39,075 nt of DNA, from IMG/VR virus record IMGVR_UViG_3300037258_000113, positions 1-39,075 of that record; one strand, written 5' to 3'. Shown one piece after another: positions 1 to 8,165 of the stretch (position 1 is the first letter of the stretch; each line of letters opens with the position of its first letter). The position numbers were made by a program, and so were the translations under genes. The DNA comes from a virus. Below the pieces are notes generated by a model. That model saw only the letters and a program-made list of their open reading frames with translations. It had not been told where the DNA came from and made no database searches.

Positions 1-60
1 ATCGCGCGGCTGGTGCTGCACGACTCAGCGTTCTCCGGGGGCGTCACCGTCCGCATCTGA
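1..60 (+). CDS. 3' end of an unidentified rightward gene (partial)
   Basis: Frame 1 is open from the window edge to a TGA at 58-60 and encodes 19 residues ending GGVTVRI. It is the only rightward reading at this end and converges on the endolysin operon, with a strong hairpin between the two. It may be a chromosomal gene just outside the prophage or the last gene of a rightward phage unit. Too little is present to recognise a family. Confidence 0.45.
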   Translation: MARLVLHDSAFSGGVTVRI

Positions 61-69
61 ACCAAAAAG

Positions 70-105
70 AAACGCCCCGCTCCCGGATTCGGGAGCGGGG
101 CGTTT
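70..105. terminator. Bidirectional intrinsic terminator at the end of the lysis operon
   Basis: A perfect 16-bp inverted repeat (AAACGCCCCGCTCCCG at 70-85 against its complement at 90-105) encloses a GATT loop. Read leftwards, the stem is followed by TTTCTTTTT, a textbook U-tract, so it should end transcripts coming through the endolysin gene. Read rightwards it is followed only by TTT then CC, but it may also stop the convergent gene ending at 60. Confidence 0.9.
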
Positions 106-119
106 CCGCGTCTTGCGCG

Positions 120-1037
120 TCAGAACAGCACGTAGCTCACAGCCGCAGACGGCCGCGACACCGACACCGCCTTGACCTTGTCCGCGTGCCGGAACTTCAC
201 GACGCCGGGATCCTGCCAGGTGACATCCACGCCCTGGGTGTAGGACCCGCCGTCATCGCGGACGGAGACAGTGAGCTTCTGCGCGGGCGCCCCGTCGGCG
301 ACGGACAGCAGGAGCTGCGCGGCGCCCCGTCCCTCGCCGACGCGGATGGGGGTGGCCTGGTCGGCGAGGAGGGTGCCGGACAGCATGTCGTCGTCCTTCC
401 CGTCGCGGCCGGTGGTGGCCGCGAGCTGGCTGATGGTGCCGTGGTAGAGGCTCGTGTCGCAGTACCCGGTGCCGGGCCACGATGTCAGGTGCGAGCCGCG
501 CTTGCCGTTGGTGCACTGCCACAGCGTGTGGCCGATGACCGGCTCGGTGGCGGAGTACGCGGCGATCCACGTGCGGCGCCGGGAGCCGAAGAGGGGCGCG
601 AGCCCGTGCGCCTGGAGGAACGCGAGACCGGAGTACAGCCATGACCGCTCGCTGAGCGGCCGCTCGCCGAGCCCCAGGCCTGCGTCGACCGTGGCTAGCC
701 ATGTGCCGGCACGCTCGGCCTGGTCGCCGTCGCCTTCCTCCAGATCCAGGATCGGCACCTCATGCGCAGCGAGCTGGCCGACGATCGCCACGAAGGCACG
801 CGCCTGTGCGGAGACGTCCTGGCCGCTGCGGAGGTACTGGTAGAGGCCGAGCCACCGGTACCCGCTGGCCGCGGCGCGGAACGCGGGGAACGCCGCGTCG
901 GGGTGGGCGTCGCCGTAGGCGCCCCGGATGATGGCCGCGCCGCCGTTGGCTGACCTGATCGCTGCCATGTCCGCGTGCGGCTGCCATTCGGACAGGTCGG
1001 GTAGCAGGAGCTGCGGGGATCCGGCCTGGAGGGGCAT
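120..1037 (-). CDS. Endolysin, GH25-type muramidase
   Basis: 305 residues. The N-terminal ~210 residues look like a glycoside hydrolase 25 (Chalaropsis-type lysozyme) barrel: PDLSEWQ at 13-19, an internal IIRGAYG strand, the DLE pair at 98-100 that fits the catalytic D-x-E, TWIAAYS and LWQCTNG strands, and a late YCDTSLYHG. The family cleaves the beta-1,4 bond between N-acetylmuramic acid and N-acetylglucosamine in peptidoglycan. Residues ~218-305 form a separate beta-rich region, probably for wall binding. There is no signal peptide, so export would need a holin. The start overlaps the upstream stop as TGATG, so translation is coupled, and there is no good Shine-Dalgarno (SD) of its own. It is the last gene before the terminator. 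Confidence 0.88.
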   Translation of the reverse strand: MPLQAGSPQLLLPDLSEWQPHADMAAIRSANGGAAIIRGAYGDAHPDAAFPAFRAAASGYRWLGLYQYLRSGQDVSAQARAFVAIVGQLAAHEVPILDLEEGDGDQAERAGTWLATVDAGLGLGERPLSERSWLYSGLAFLQAHGLAPLFGSRRRTWIAAYSATEPVIGHTLWQCTNGKRGSHLTSWPGTGYCDTSLYHGTISQLAATTGRDGKDDDMLSGTLLADQATPIRVGEGRGAAQLLLSVADGAPAQKLTVSVRDDGGSYTQGVDVTWQDPGVVKFRHADKVKAVSVSRPSAAVSYVLF

Positions 1038-1372
1038 CAGCCTGCGGCGGCGACGCCGGCCGGCTGCGCGCCGACAGCGGCTTGCGCGGCGTCGCCGATC
1101 GGCGTGGGGCTCGCCGTGTCCGCAGGAGCTCCTGGCGGGGGCACCGGAGCCGGCGCGGCGCCGGTGAACGTCTCGATGGCCTTCGTCACGAGCTGGGCAA
1201 GCAGGTTCCGGACACCCGGGGGGACGCCGGCCGCGGTCGCTGCCTCAACGGCCGCGGCGAGGGCATCGTCGGCGATCTCGGCCTTGTGGGACTCGATCTC
1301 GTTCCTGATCTCGTCGCCGAAGACCTTGGCCTTGGCTTCGAGGGCGTGCAGCCGGTCAGTCCAGTTCATCAT
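1037..1372 (-). CDS. Small lysis-cassette protein of unknown function
   Basis: 111 residues. The start is set by an AAGGAAG SD six bases before the first of two ATGs (1372 and 1369); this start overlaps the stop of the upstream membrane protein. Residues 1-50 form a charged, heptad-like helix (LHALEAKAKVFGDEI), then a helical stretch near VRNLLAQLVTKAIETF, then a Pro/Ala-rich tail (~75-111). There is no membrane segment. It lies between the holin candidate and the endolysin, so a lysis accessory role is possible from context only. I do not recognise the family. Confidence 0.72.
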   Translation of the reverse strand: MMNWTDRLHALEAKAKVFGDEIRNEIESHKAEIADDALAAAVEAATAAGVPPGVRNLLAQLVTKAIETFTGAAPAPVPPPGAPADTASPTPIGDAAQAAVGAQPAGVAAAG

Positions 1373-1710
1373 CGGGTGCTTCCTTTCCGGATGGCAGCGC
1401 GGCTTCCCCCGCGCTGAATGAGGTAAATGGCGATGGCACGCCAGATGAGGATGCCGGGTACGAGCGCCAGGCATACGACGCGAGACCAGGCGAAAGCGAT
1501 GCTCGTCACCGTCAGGACATCCCATTCATGCAGGACCCCCGGTGCGAGAACGAGGGCGATGGCGGCCGCTTCGGCGGTGACGGTGCGGCCGATCGAGTGC
1601 TGCCACCACGGCCAGAACATGCTGACGACCGGGGTGAACAGGAGCGCTGTCAGAAAGGTGAGCTGTACGACAGCGTTGCCGGCGTCGAGGACGACAAGCG
1701 TCTGGCTCAT
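1369..1710 (-). CDS. Multi-pass membrane protein, holin candidate
   Basis: 113 residues with hydrophobic segments at about 12-34, 45-60 and 66-96 and a basic C-terminus (GGSRAAIRKGSTR). Size, number of membrane spans and position two genes before the GH25 endolysin fit a phage holin, which would permeabilise the membrane and release the endolysin. The start overlaps the upstream stop (ATGA) and the end overlaps the downstream start. Holin function is inferred from topology and context; the 84-residue protein at 1888-2142 is the rival candidate. Confidence 0.75.
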   Translation of the reverse strand: MSQTLVVLDAGNAVVQLTFLTALLFTPVVSMFWPWWQHSIGRTVTAEAAAIALVLAPGVLHEWDVLTVTSIAFAWSRVVCLALVPGILIWRAIAIYLIQRGGSRAAIRKGSTR

Positions 1711-1910
1711 GCGGGTGCCCCCCTGGTGCGGATCAGCCGGGCGATGTCCTCGGCTACGTGATTGGTGCGCCGCAGTTCGGCCATGGGCGCGCGGACGTGC
1801 TCGTCGGCGAGACGCTCGGCGTGCTCGGCTGCGGCACGCAGCTCGCGTGCCTCGATGAGGCCGGCGCTGGGTGCGCGGCCCCAGCGCCTAGGTATCCAGC
1901 GGTGTCGCAA
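1707..1910 (-). CDS. Small helical actinophage protein (DUF7620-like)
   Basis: 67 residues starting at TTG (1910-1908). The choice is well supported: GGCAGGAGG sits six bases upstream and there is no in-frame ATG or GTG nearby. The sequence is an Arg-rich N-terminus followed by one long amphipathic helix ending RRTNHVAEDIARLIR, like short proteins next to holins in many actinophages. It overlaps the upstream gene by 23 bases and the downstream holin candidate by ATGA. Family assignment is from memory of the pattern, and function is unknown. Confidence 0.7.
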   Translation of the reverse strand: MRHRWIPRRWGRAPSAGLIEARELRAAAEHAERLADEHVRAPMAELRRTNHVAEDIARLIRTRGAPA

Positions 1911-2142
1911 CGCGCGCCTCCTGCCGTAGGCCGGCCAGGATCAGGTTCGCCTGATGGGCTGTTTCCTGCGCGACATCAGCGCGCCGTGTCTGAGAGTCGA
2001 TCGCGGCCTTAAGCTCGGTGATCTGGTCGTCCTTGTCCTTGACCACCCAGTAAGGCGCGACCAGGCGCAGCATGAAGCACGCCACCCACACTCCGGCGAC
2101 GCCGCCACCGCCGATCAGCGCGTGCAAAACCGACTGAGACAT
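1888..2142 (-). CDS. Single-pass membrane protein with coiled coil
   Basis: 84 residues: a glycine-rich start, one membrane segment at about 12-33 (GVWVACFMLRLVAPYWVV), then a charged helix with heptad character (DKDDQITELKAAID) to the end. An AGGAG SD lies six bases before the ATG. It heads the lysis cassette straight after the tail-fibre genes. It could be a small holin/antiholin or a spanin-like partner; topology alone does not decide. Confidence 0.72.
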   Translation of the reverse strand: MSQSVLHALIGGGGVAGVWVACFMLRLVAPYWVVKDKDDQITELKAAIDSQTRRADVAQETAHQANLILAGLRQEARVATPLDT

Positions 2143-2160
2143 GCGGCTCCTGGTGTGTGG

Positions 2161-2433
2161 TCAGTTCCATGCGCCCGTGCCGGCGCTGCTGCTGATGGCC
2201 AGCGGCGTCCACTGCCGGGCGCCGGACGCCTTGTATGCGGGGGCCTGGACGGCGCTGGCACCGGTGACGGTGAGGTCGGCCACCTGGATGCGGCCCGTGG
2301 TGCCGCCGCCGATGTCGGCACGCAGGTCGGCGATCATGACGTCGGGTGCCCGCGCGGCTGCCAGGTCAGCGACGATGACGAGGGCTGCCCGCGCGGCGAC
2401 GAGGTCCGCGACGTGGACGGTGACCATGGTCAT
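2161..2433 (-). CDS. Small tail-tip-associated protein with VADL repeats
   Basis: 90 residues, starting at the ATG that overlaps the upstream stop (ATGA at 2430-2433); a second ATG lies two codons in. The N-terminal half repeats a short motif: HVADL, IVADL, MIADL and, after a Gly stretch, QVADL, at 13-30-residue spacing. The C-terminus is QWTPLAISSSAGTGAW. It follows a large beta-structured tail protein and precedes the lysis genes, so it is probably a small fibre or tip component. I do not recognise a named family. Confidence 0.68.
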   Translation of the reverse strand: MTMVTVHVADLVAARAALVIVADLAAARAPDVMIADLRADIGGGTTGRIQVADLTVTGASAVQAPAYKASGARQWTPLAISSSAGTGAWN

Positions 2434-3548
2434 GCCGCGGTGACCGTGACCCGGATCCGCAGGTTCGTCAGGTCGCTGATCGCGGCCTGCTGCGTGCCCG
2501 TCAGGGTGAGCACGAGGTTCACGAAGCTCGTGGGCGGCGCGCTGGCGTAGGTGTCTGTCCGGGTGGCGATCACCGTGGTGCCCTGGATGAGCTGCGTCAC
2601 GATCGTCGCCGACGACGCGCCGGAGCTGCACCTGATCCGGGCCGTGACGGTGTCGGGTGGCCCTGACATGGTCGGCAGCAGCTCTTCGAGGACCTGGCTG
2701 ACGGGGCCTGCCTGCGATGTCAGGTAGGTCGTGTCGTCGCTGTCGGCGACGAGGGTGGCCATCTGGACGCCGCCGCCGAGCGTCGCAGACGGCGTCCAGC
2801 TCGCGGTCGTGACATCGGTGACAGGCCGCGCGGTCGCGGTCGGCGGCACGGGTGCCAGGGCGATCGTGTACATGCAGTTGTAGGTGGCGGACTGGGTGCC
2901 GGTGATCGTCGCGCCGCCCTGCCCGGTCCCGGCCGCGACGGGAGACGTCGAGTCGATCACGCAGATCTCGGCATGAGCGAATGAGCCAGCCGAGTCGAGG
3001 TTCGCTGCCCGCGCCGTCCAGCCGGTGAGCGGGGTGAGCGCCGTGTCGGGCGACGCGGCGGGGGTGCGGCCGAGCCACACGGAGATGATCAGGGTGGTGC
3101 CATCGGCGCTGGTATCGACGATGGGCATGACGTGCGAGGCGCTCGCTGCGGCGCTCACCGCCGTGGCGCTGACCGCGATGGGAGCGGCCGGGTTGGGGTT
3201 TTCCCACGCGACGACGGCCGCTGCCTGCGGAACCTGGAAAGTGTCGGTGGTGTAAGAGAAAACCACGGTGGACCCGGCGTCACCGGACCCGGCGATCTTG
3301 GACCACAGCTGGGTGATCTGGCCGGCGACGGCGAGCTGCGGAGTGTGCACCGGCGTCCAGCCCGTCACGCCGGTGGGCGCCGCGATGACGCCCTGGCCGC
3401 CGGTGTCGGTGGTCTGGGAGTTGGCCAGGTAGCCGGCGAGCAGGAAGTCGCCGGGCTGGACGGTCGACGGGATGACAACCGAGCACGAGAAGCCGCCGCC
3501 GTTGGCGGTACGGCCCGTGGCGGACGCGCGGAACGGGAGTGTCGGCAT
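2430..3548 (-). CDS. Tail fibre / minor tail protein, beta-rich
   Basis: 372 residues, ATG preceded by AGAGGA. Low in Lys and Cys and rich in Ala, Thr, Ser, Val and Gly. It reads as two beta-sandwich halves: ~1-215 (SCSVVIPSTVQPGDFLLAGY, WSKIAGSGDAGSTVVFSY, MYTIALAPV) and ~225-372 (ATARIRC-like strands ending LRIRVTVTAA). The first half matches the surface beta-sandwich pattern common in actinophage and actinobacterial tail or adhesion proteins. It probably forms part of the host-recognition apparatus. The exact role is inferred from position after the baseplate genes. Confidence 0.75.
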   Translation of the reverse strand: MPTLPFRASATGRTANGGGFSCSVVIPSTVQPGDFLLAGYLANSQTTDTGGQGVIAAPTGVTGWTPVHTPQLAVAGQITQLWSKIAGSGDAGSTVVFSYTTDTFQVPQAAAVVAWENPNPAAPIAVSATAVSAAASASHVMPIVDTSADGTTLIISVWLGRTPAASPDTALTPLTGWTARAANLDSAGSFAHAEICVIDSTSPVAAGTGQGGATITGTQSATYNCMYTIALAPVPPTATARPVTDVTTASWTPSATLGGGVQMATLVADSDDTTYLTSQAGPVSQVLEELLPTMSGPPDTVTARIRCSSGASSATIVTQLIQGTTVIATRTDTYASAPPTSFVNLVLTLTGTQQAAISDLTNLRIRVTVTAA

Positions 3549-3557
3549 CGTGGTCCT

Positions 3558-4496
3558 CTACGCTTTGCTGTCCGAGTTGATGAGAGACATCTCAGTGATG
3601 ACGTCCGCCGTGGCGGTGCCCCATCCGTAAGGCGGATTCGGGCTGCCCCAGTAAAAGCACACGAACGGTGCCGGGGGTGTTATGGCTTTCGCCCATTCCC
3701 ATGCCTGGGCGAAAAACGCCGGGCGTGCGGACGCGATGGACGCATTCAGCTCGGCAATACCCACGACGGCACCGGGCTGCGCGGCAAGGATCTGGTTGCG
3801 GCACCCGTCGAGCACGCTGGCCACGGAGTTCATGACGGCGTCGTAGTAGCCGTCGATGCCGTACCAGTCCAGCGGCTCCCCGCTCGAGCGCTGCCCGACC
3901 CACTGGGTGATCGGGTAATGGTCAAGCCCGGCGACAACGTTGGATGAGGAGTTAAGCCCTGTCCACGAGCTGAAAACCTGGCCGTAGGAAACACCGTCGG
4001 GTGCGTGCGCGTCGAATAGCGCGGCAACATGCTGATGCATTGCCCGGAGCTGCGACGGGGTGGTGAACGTGTTGTAGTTCGCCTCGTACTCATGGCCCAT
4101 CGTGATAAATACATTTCCGCCCGATGGCACTGTGATGGAGGCGAAGTAAGCGGCGATCTGCGTGTCGTAAGTCCCCGCGATAACGCCCCCGACATCCGGC
4201 GTGGTGGTCCCTGGCGAGTAGGGGGCCGCGATGGAGATGACCGGGCACCGGACAGCCGGCGGGATCGGCCCGGCGTCAGGACCTGGATAGGTGGGGGGCA
4301 GCGCCGACGCCGGGTACATGTAGGCGCGGAGGCTGGCGAGCGGCCCGCACGCGGCGGCCATGGACGTATAGGCGCCCTTGTTCGCCCCGACCGCCGGCAG
4401 CGCAGGAGCGCTCCCGGTGGGTCCTGGCGCGATGGCAGGCGTCCCGGCGGTCACCCACTGGCCGCTGCCGTTGCTGCCGTACACCTGCAGGGTCAC
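3558..4496 (-). CDS. Tail-associated glycoside hydrolase, GH26-like
   Basis: 312 residues from the GTG that overlaps the upstream stop (GTGA). After a ~30-residue collagen-like linker (GPTGSAPALPA), residues 35-300 look like a clan-A TIM barrel: FITMGHEYEANYN at 130-142 with H135-E136 as candidate acid/base pair, DWYGIDGYYD at 210-219, VVGIAELNAS at 244-253 with E249 as candidate nucleophile, and FVCFYWGS near 278. This order resembles GH26 (mannanases and related endo-glycanases). Set among baseplate genes, it probably degrades a surface polysaccharide during adsorption. Substrate cannot be read from the sequence. A related clan-A family is the main alternative. Confidence 0.72.
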   Translation of the reverse strand: MTLQVYGSNGSGQWVTAGTPAIAPGPTGSAPALPAVGANKGAYTSMAAACGPLASLRAYMYPASALPPTYPGPDAGPIPPAVRCPVISIAAPYSPGTTTPDVGGVIAGTYDTQIAAYFASITVPSGGNVFITMGHEYEANYNTFTTPSQLRAMHQHVAALFDAHAPDGVSYGQVFSSWTGLNSSSNVVAGLDHYPITQWVGQRSSGEPLDWYGIDGYYDAVMNSVASVLDGCRNQILAAQPGAVVGIAELNASIASARPAFFAQAWEWAKAITPPAPFVCFYWGSPNPPYGWGTATADVITEMSLINSDSKA

Positions 4497-5035
4497 TGCG
4501 GCCCGACCCAGTAATCCAGGCCGTCGACGGCGTAGCTGCCGCCGAACTCGGGGGCGACGGGACCCACCCACCACACCGGCTGGCCGAGCCCCGCCGGGCG
4601 TGACGGCCACGACCCGGTCACCGTGTTGTAGTAGATGTACACGGGGCTGCTCGCGGACACCGCCTGCACCTGCGCGGCGTCCGCTGCCTGCTGCGCGGCG
4701 AGGCCGTCAACAAGACTCGCGGTGTCAGTAGGGGCCACGACCCGGCGCGGACCCGAGCCGCCCGCGGCGTCGGCCCACATGCTCGTGACGCCGTCAGGCC
4801 CGGACACCTGCGGGACGGACCCGTCACCGGCGTCGGAGGTGACCCCGGTGACAGGGTCACCTGCCGCGTCGAGGAGGTCGGTGAGCTGGGTGCCGCCGAC
4901 TGGCGAGTCCCAGAACGTGACGGGCTGCCCGGGAATGACGAGGACGTCATAGCCGGTGTTGCCGTCGCTGGCCGTCTCGGAGCCGCCCAGGTCCATGACC
5001 CAGGACGCGAGGTCGCCGCAGAACGTGTGCCGCAT
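4493..5035 (-). CDS. Minor tail / baseplate protein
   Basis: 180 residues. The N-terminus (DVLVIPGQPVTFWDSPVGGTQLTDLLDAAG) matches a beta-strand pattern seen in phage fibre and capsule-binding modules. The middle (TDTASLVDGLAAQQAADAA) is a short helix, and the C-terminus is aromatic and Gly-rich (QPVWWVGP, GLDYWVGPQ). It lies between the receptor-type baseplate protein and the GH26-like enzyme and overlaps the latter by four bases, so the two are probably made together. The specific function is not recognised. Confidence 0.72.
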   Translation of the reverse strand: MRHTFCGDLASWVMDLGGSETASDGNTGYDVLVIPGQPVTFWDSPVGGTQLTDLLDAAGDPVTGVTSDAGDGSVPQVSGPDGVTSMWADAAGGSGPRRVVAPTDTASLVDGLAAQQAADAAQVQAVSASSPVYIYYNTVTGSWPSRPAGLGQPVWWVGPVAPEFGGSYAVDGLDYWVGPQ

Positions 5036-5043
5036 CTGAGCCC

Positions 5044-5985
5044 CTACGTGTTGATCGGGATGAACAGGCCGTCAAGGAACGCCAGCCAGCCGCCCGTCCC
5101 CGCCGTGGTGATCGCCAGGTGCCCGCTGACGTCCAGGCCGACCCACGACCCGGTGAACGCGGAACCGCCGGTCGACTCGACGGTGATGCCCGTGGCGCGC
5201 TGGACCGTGTCGAAGTAGCCAGCGGGCAGAGTGGCGATGGTGGCCAGCTGCTGCGCGCCGCTGCCCTTGAGGGTCCCGGCGAACTGCACCGCGGACCGGT
5301 CGGGGGCGAGCCGGTAGCGGGGAACGCCCCATCCGCTCAGGCTGCTGAACGGGGAGCCGCCCGGCAGCAGCGGATGCCACGCGTCGGGCGGCTGCCATAC
5401 CGTCGACCAGGCGACGCCGTCCGGCGAGATGAGGAGACTCCCCGCGCCCTGGTCGATCAGCAGCCCGGGCCTGGACTGGGGCGGCCGTGCGCCCTGCGTG
5501 GCCATCATCATCACCGGGCCGCCGAGCAGCACGCGCTCATCGACGAGGCCGGTGAGGGCACCCGACGCGGCGGACGTCCACCGGGCGACCGGGAGATCCC
5601 ACTGCGCGGACGCCGACGCCTGCAGAGCGGGGGGCTGCGGGTTGCTGCCGGGAGTGCCGGGAATGACGGTGGGCACGATCCACTGGGTCTTGCTGGTCTG
5701 CGTCCGGTCGAGGCGCAGCACGAGCCGGTCAACACGGCTCGCGCCTGACGGCGCCGCGATGGGCGTCGCATTGGAGGTCTCCGCCACGGCGATGTAGGCG
5801 CGGACGAACGCAGAGCCGGCCGCGAGGACGGCATTGCGGCCCGCTGCGTCGAGGCTCGGCTTCATCCCCTCGATGACGCCGTCGAGCAGCCCGGCCCGGA
5901 AGAACGACTCCCAGTCCGCCGCCGTGGCGATGACCTCGGGGTCGGTGAGGCCTGGCGTGGGGGCGACCAGGTCAAGGGTGGCCAT
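5044..5985 (-). CDS. Baseplate / receptor-binding minor tail protein
   Basis: 313 residues, ATG with GGAGG seven bases upstream. The N-terminal ~130 residues carry a pattern typical of siphovirus baseplate adaptor proteins: VRAYIAVAETSN, then DRLVLRLDRT, then VPTVIPGTPGSNPQPP. The rest is beta-rich (LLISPDGVAWSTVW, PRYRLAPDRSAVQFAGTL), fitting a C-terminal carbohydrate- or receptor-binding domain ending FIPINT. It follows the Gp37-like hub and precedes the GH26-like enzyme. Receptor binding is inferred from order and fold pattern. Confidence 0.76.
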   Translation of the reverse strand: MATLDLVAPTPGLTDPEVIATAADWESFFRAGLLDGVIEGMKPSLDAAGRNAVLAAGSAFVRAYIAVAETSNATPIAAPSGASRVDRLVLRLDRTQTSKTQWIVPTVIPGTPGSNPQPPALQASASAQWDLPVARWTSAASGALTGLVDERVLLGGPVMMMATQGARPPQSRPGLLIDQGAGSLLISPDGVAWSTVWQPPDAWHPLLPGGSPFSSLSGWGVPRYRLAPDRSAVQFAGTLKGSGAQQLATIATLPAGYFDTVQRATGITVESTGGSAFTGSWVGLDVSGHLAITTAGTGGWLAFLDGLFIPINT

Positions 5986-7212
5986 TCAGGACCTCCGGAT
6001 CTGCCGCTCGATGGCGGTGAGCTGCTGGGCGAGCGCAGCCGAGATGCTGGTGTCACCGTCGGGGGTGGTGCCGATCGACGGGACGACGGTCTCGCTGTAC
6101 GGCTGCTGGGTGGCGTCGGCTGTGAGGGTGACGGCCGAGATGATGTCGGTGTAGGTCAGGTCGTCGTACAGGTCGACGGCGACTCGGTCGCCGAGCCGGT
6201 ACCCGGTGATCCCCACTCCGTCGGAGCCGAAGCGGAGGCGCGGCAGGTCGACGGCGGTGGCCGACAGGGTGGTCTGGGTGTCGCCGTCGGAGAGGGCCTG
6301 GGCTTGCGCGGCGGTCACGTCGGCCGCGGCCGTGGACGACGATTCGTCGTCGAACTGCTCGATGCGCCGCCACGGCCCGCTGCCGCTGCCGGCGGTCTCG
6401 GTGAACGGCGCGCCGTCGACAGCGGACTGGGTGAGGATCGCGTTGGCCGCGGGGTTGATCACGTTCAGCGACGCGTCGCTGAGGTTCCCGAGCTCGGCGG
6501 AGAACACGGCGTGCCCGGACAGGTCCCGCGGCACGTAGCAGTCGGCGACGAGCTGCGTGCCGACGAGGTCGACGGTGATGCCGATCGGCGTGGCGAGCTG
6601 CGCGGTGATGGCACGCCAGATGTCCATCAGCGAGTCGCTGACCGTGACGGCTGGCGCGGTGTCGTCGGAGGGATCCGGGGTGGCAGTTGTCCACGTGCAC
6701 GTGCCGCCGCGCCCCAGGTCGGGGGCGACGGTGAGGAGCGGGTAATTCCTGGCGGAGTCCCCGGCGGTCACGCAGTTCGCTGCGATGAGGCCCTTGATGA
6801 CGGTCTCGGCCGCGCCGGCAGCCGTGACCGAGGCGATCGTCTGCTCGGACCAGGCCAGCGCCGGATCCGGGTAGGCGATCCGCTCGGCCAGGACGCTGGT
6901 CATGTCCGGGCCTGAAAAGGTGATGGTCTCGATGAGCGCGCCGCTGTCCTGGTCGATGGTCCGGTCGACGGTGGCCGCCTCGGCTTTGCCGGTGAAGGAC
7001 CAGACGCCGTTCCAGTCGATCCAGACGCCGAACGGCACGAGGGTGCCGTCGGTGTCGAACACGGCGAGAGCCTGGACAGCGGGGACTGCCGGGCATGTCA
7101 CCGACCAGGAGCCCACCGTGTTGAACGCGGGAACCGGGTTAACGACTGACCACGGGACGGGCGCGGACCGCAGGCCCGTGGTGAGCGAGAACGGCTCGAC
7201 GGTGACGGCCAT
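5986..7212 (-). CDS. Siphovirus Gp37-like minor tail protein (baseplate hub)
   Basis: 408 residues from the ATG that overlaps the upstream stop (TGATG at 7210-7214). It resembles the Siphovirus ReqiPepy6 Gp37-like family: an early beta domain (GVWIDWNGVWSFTGKAE), a middle region with ITFSGPDMTSVLAERI, and the C-terminal YRLGDRVAVDLYDDL and DIISAVTLTAD strands typical of the family. Such proteins follow the distal tail protein in actinophages and probably form the tail-tip hub. It ends in a short basic helix (LAQQLTAIERQIRRS). Confidence 0.82.
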   Translation of the reverse strand: MAVTVEPFSLTTGLRSAPVPWSVVNPVPAFNTVGSWSVTCPAVPAVQALAVFDTDGTLVPFGVWIDWNGVWSFTGKAEAATVDRTIDQDSGALIETITFSGPDMTSVLAERIAYPDPALAWSEQTIASVTAAGAAETVIKGLIAANCVTAGDSARNYPLLTVAPDLGRGGTCTWTTATPDPSDDTAPAVTVSDSLMDIWRAITAQLATPIGITVDLVGTQLVADCYVPRDLSGHAVFSAELGNLSDASLNVINPAANAILTQSAVDGAPFTETAGSGSGPWRRIEQFDDESSSTAAADVTAAQAQALSDGDTQTTLSATAVDLPRLRFGSDGVGITGYRLGDRVAVDLYDDLTYTDIISAVTLTADATQQPYSETVVPSIGTTPDGDTSISAALAQQLTAIERQIRRS

Positions 7213-8165
7213 CAGGCACGCCGCCAGCGCCGGGCATACGACAGCTTGATCTGCGATCCGGTGCCCGCGCCGGCGAGCACGAGGCTCAGCTCGTTGACGC
7301 CGGGAACGAGCTGCCACAGGTCGCGCGGCGAGGATTTGACGAGGTCGGCCCACCAGTCGGTGCCGCTGCCGTCGATAGCTGACTGCAGTCCGGGCTGCGT
7401 GGTGACGATCCGTTGCTGCCCGGTGGTGAGCGCGGTCGCGAATGCGAAGCTGCGCCCCGTTGTCAGGTTGGCCAGGGTCGGCGTGCCGGGGCCGCTGATG
7501 GTCCAGGCGGGCCACGCGTCGGCGTCGCCGCTGTTGGTGATGGTGGTGTCCCCGAGAGCGGTTTCGGGGGTGAGGATGATCGGCGGCATCGGCGGCACGC
7601 CAGCACCGGAAGGCGGCGGCGTAATCACGGTCGGGGGGGGCGCCTGCTCGGGGGGGTCCTGGAAGTAGGGGGCCAGCGCCTGGAAGGTCAGCCCGAGCGT
7701 GAGGGACCGCTGCAGCGCGCCACCGTCGTCGTCGGGGACGTCGGCGCCGCTGGTGCAGGCGACCGCGATCTGCCGCGCCGACCCGTCGGGCCGCTGGAAG
7801 ATCAGCGTGCCTGCCGCGAAGAGGCCAGCGCGGTCGTGGGTCAGCGCGCGGGCGAGCGCGTCGGCGCGGGCGAGCAGCGCACCCTGATCATCGTCCCAGG
7901 CGTACAGGCCGATCACGATGGACCGGGCGCCGGGCGTGACGCCCTGGACGACGACGTCGCCGGTGGGGAGCTGGAGTGCGGCCAGCGCCGACGGCGCCGC
8001 GCCGATCCCCGCCACCGACGTGACGAATGCGCCTGAGCTGCGGTCCGACCATTCCCACGTGTTGCCGTCCGGGTCGATGTAGGTGACGCGGATCGCGGAC
8101 GGCGGCGGCGCGCCCGGCGGCGGCGGTGCCGACGGCGGCGTGATCGCGGATGCGAGGACCGGCAT
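7212..8165 (-). CDS. Distal tail protein (Dit-like)
   Basis: 317 residues. A Pro-rich N-terminus precedes a Dit-like domain (~25-180: VTYIDPDGNTWEW, IGLYAWDDDQGALLARADALARAL, LTFQALAPYFQDPP). A Pro-rich linker (~175-200) joins a second beta domain that starts GDADAWPAWTISGPGTP, the galectin-like half seen in siphovirus tail components. It sits directly after the tape measure gene, the usual place for Dit, which links tail tube and baseplate. The ATG lies just before the tape-measure stop, with GGAAG upstream. Confidence 0.83.
   Translation of the reverse strand: MPVLASAITPPSAPPPPGAPPPSAIRVTYIDPDGNTWEWSDRSSGAFVTSVAGIGAAPSALAALQLPTGDVVVQGVTPGARSIVIGLYAWDDDQGALLARADALARALTHDRAGLFAAGTLIFQRPDGSARQIAVACTSGADVPDDDGGALQRSLTLGLTFQALAPYFQDPPEQAPPPTVITPPPSGAGVPPMPPIILTPETALGDTTITNSGDADAWPAWTISGPGTPTLANLTTGRSFAFATALTTGQQRIVTTQPGLQSAIDGSGTDWWADLVKSSPRDLWQLVPGVNELSLVLAGAGTGSQIKLSYARRWRRA

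Noticed and set aside
57-68. ACCAAAA shared with the tRNA 3' flank as a possible attL core
   Set aside because: Only 7 bases, partly in the poly-A side of the terminator; too short to distinguish from chance.
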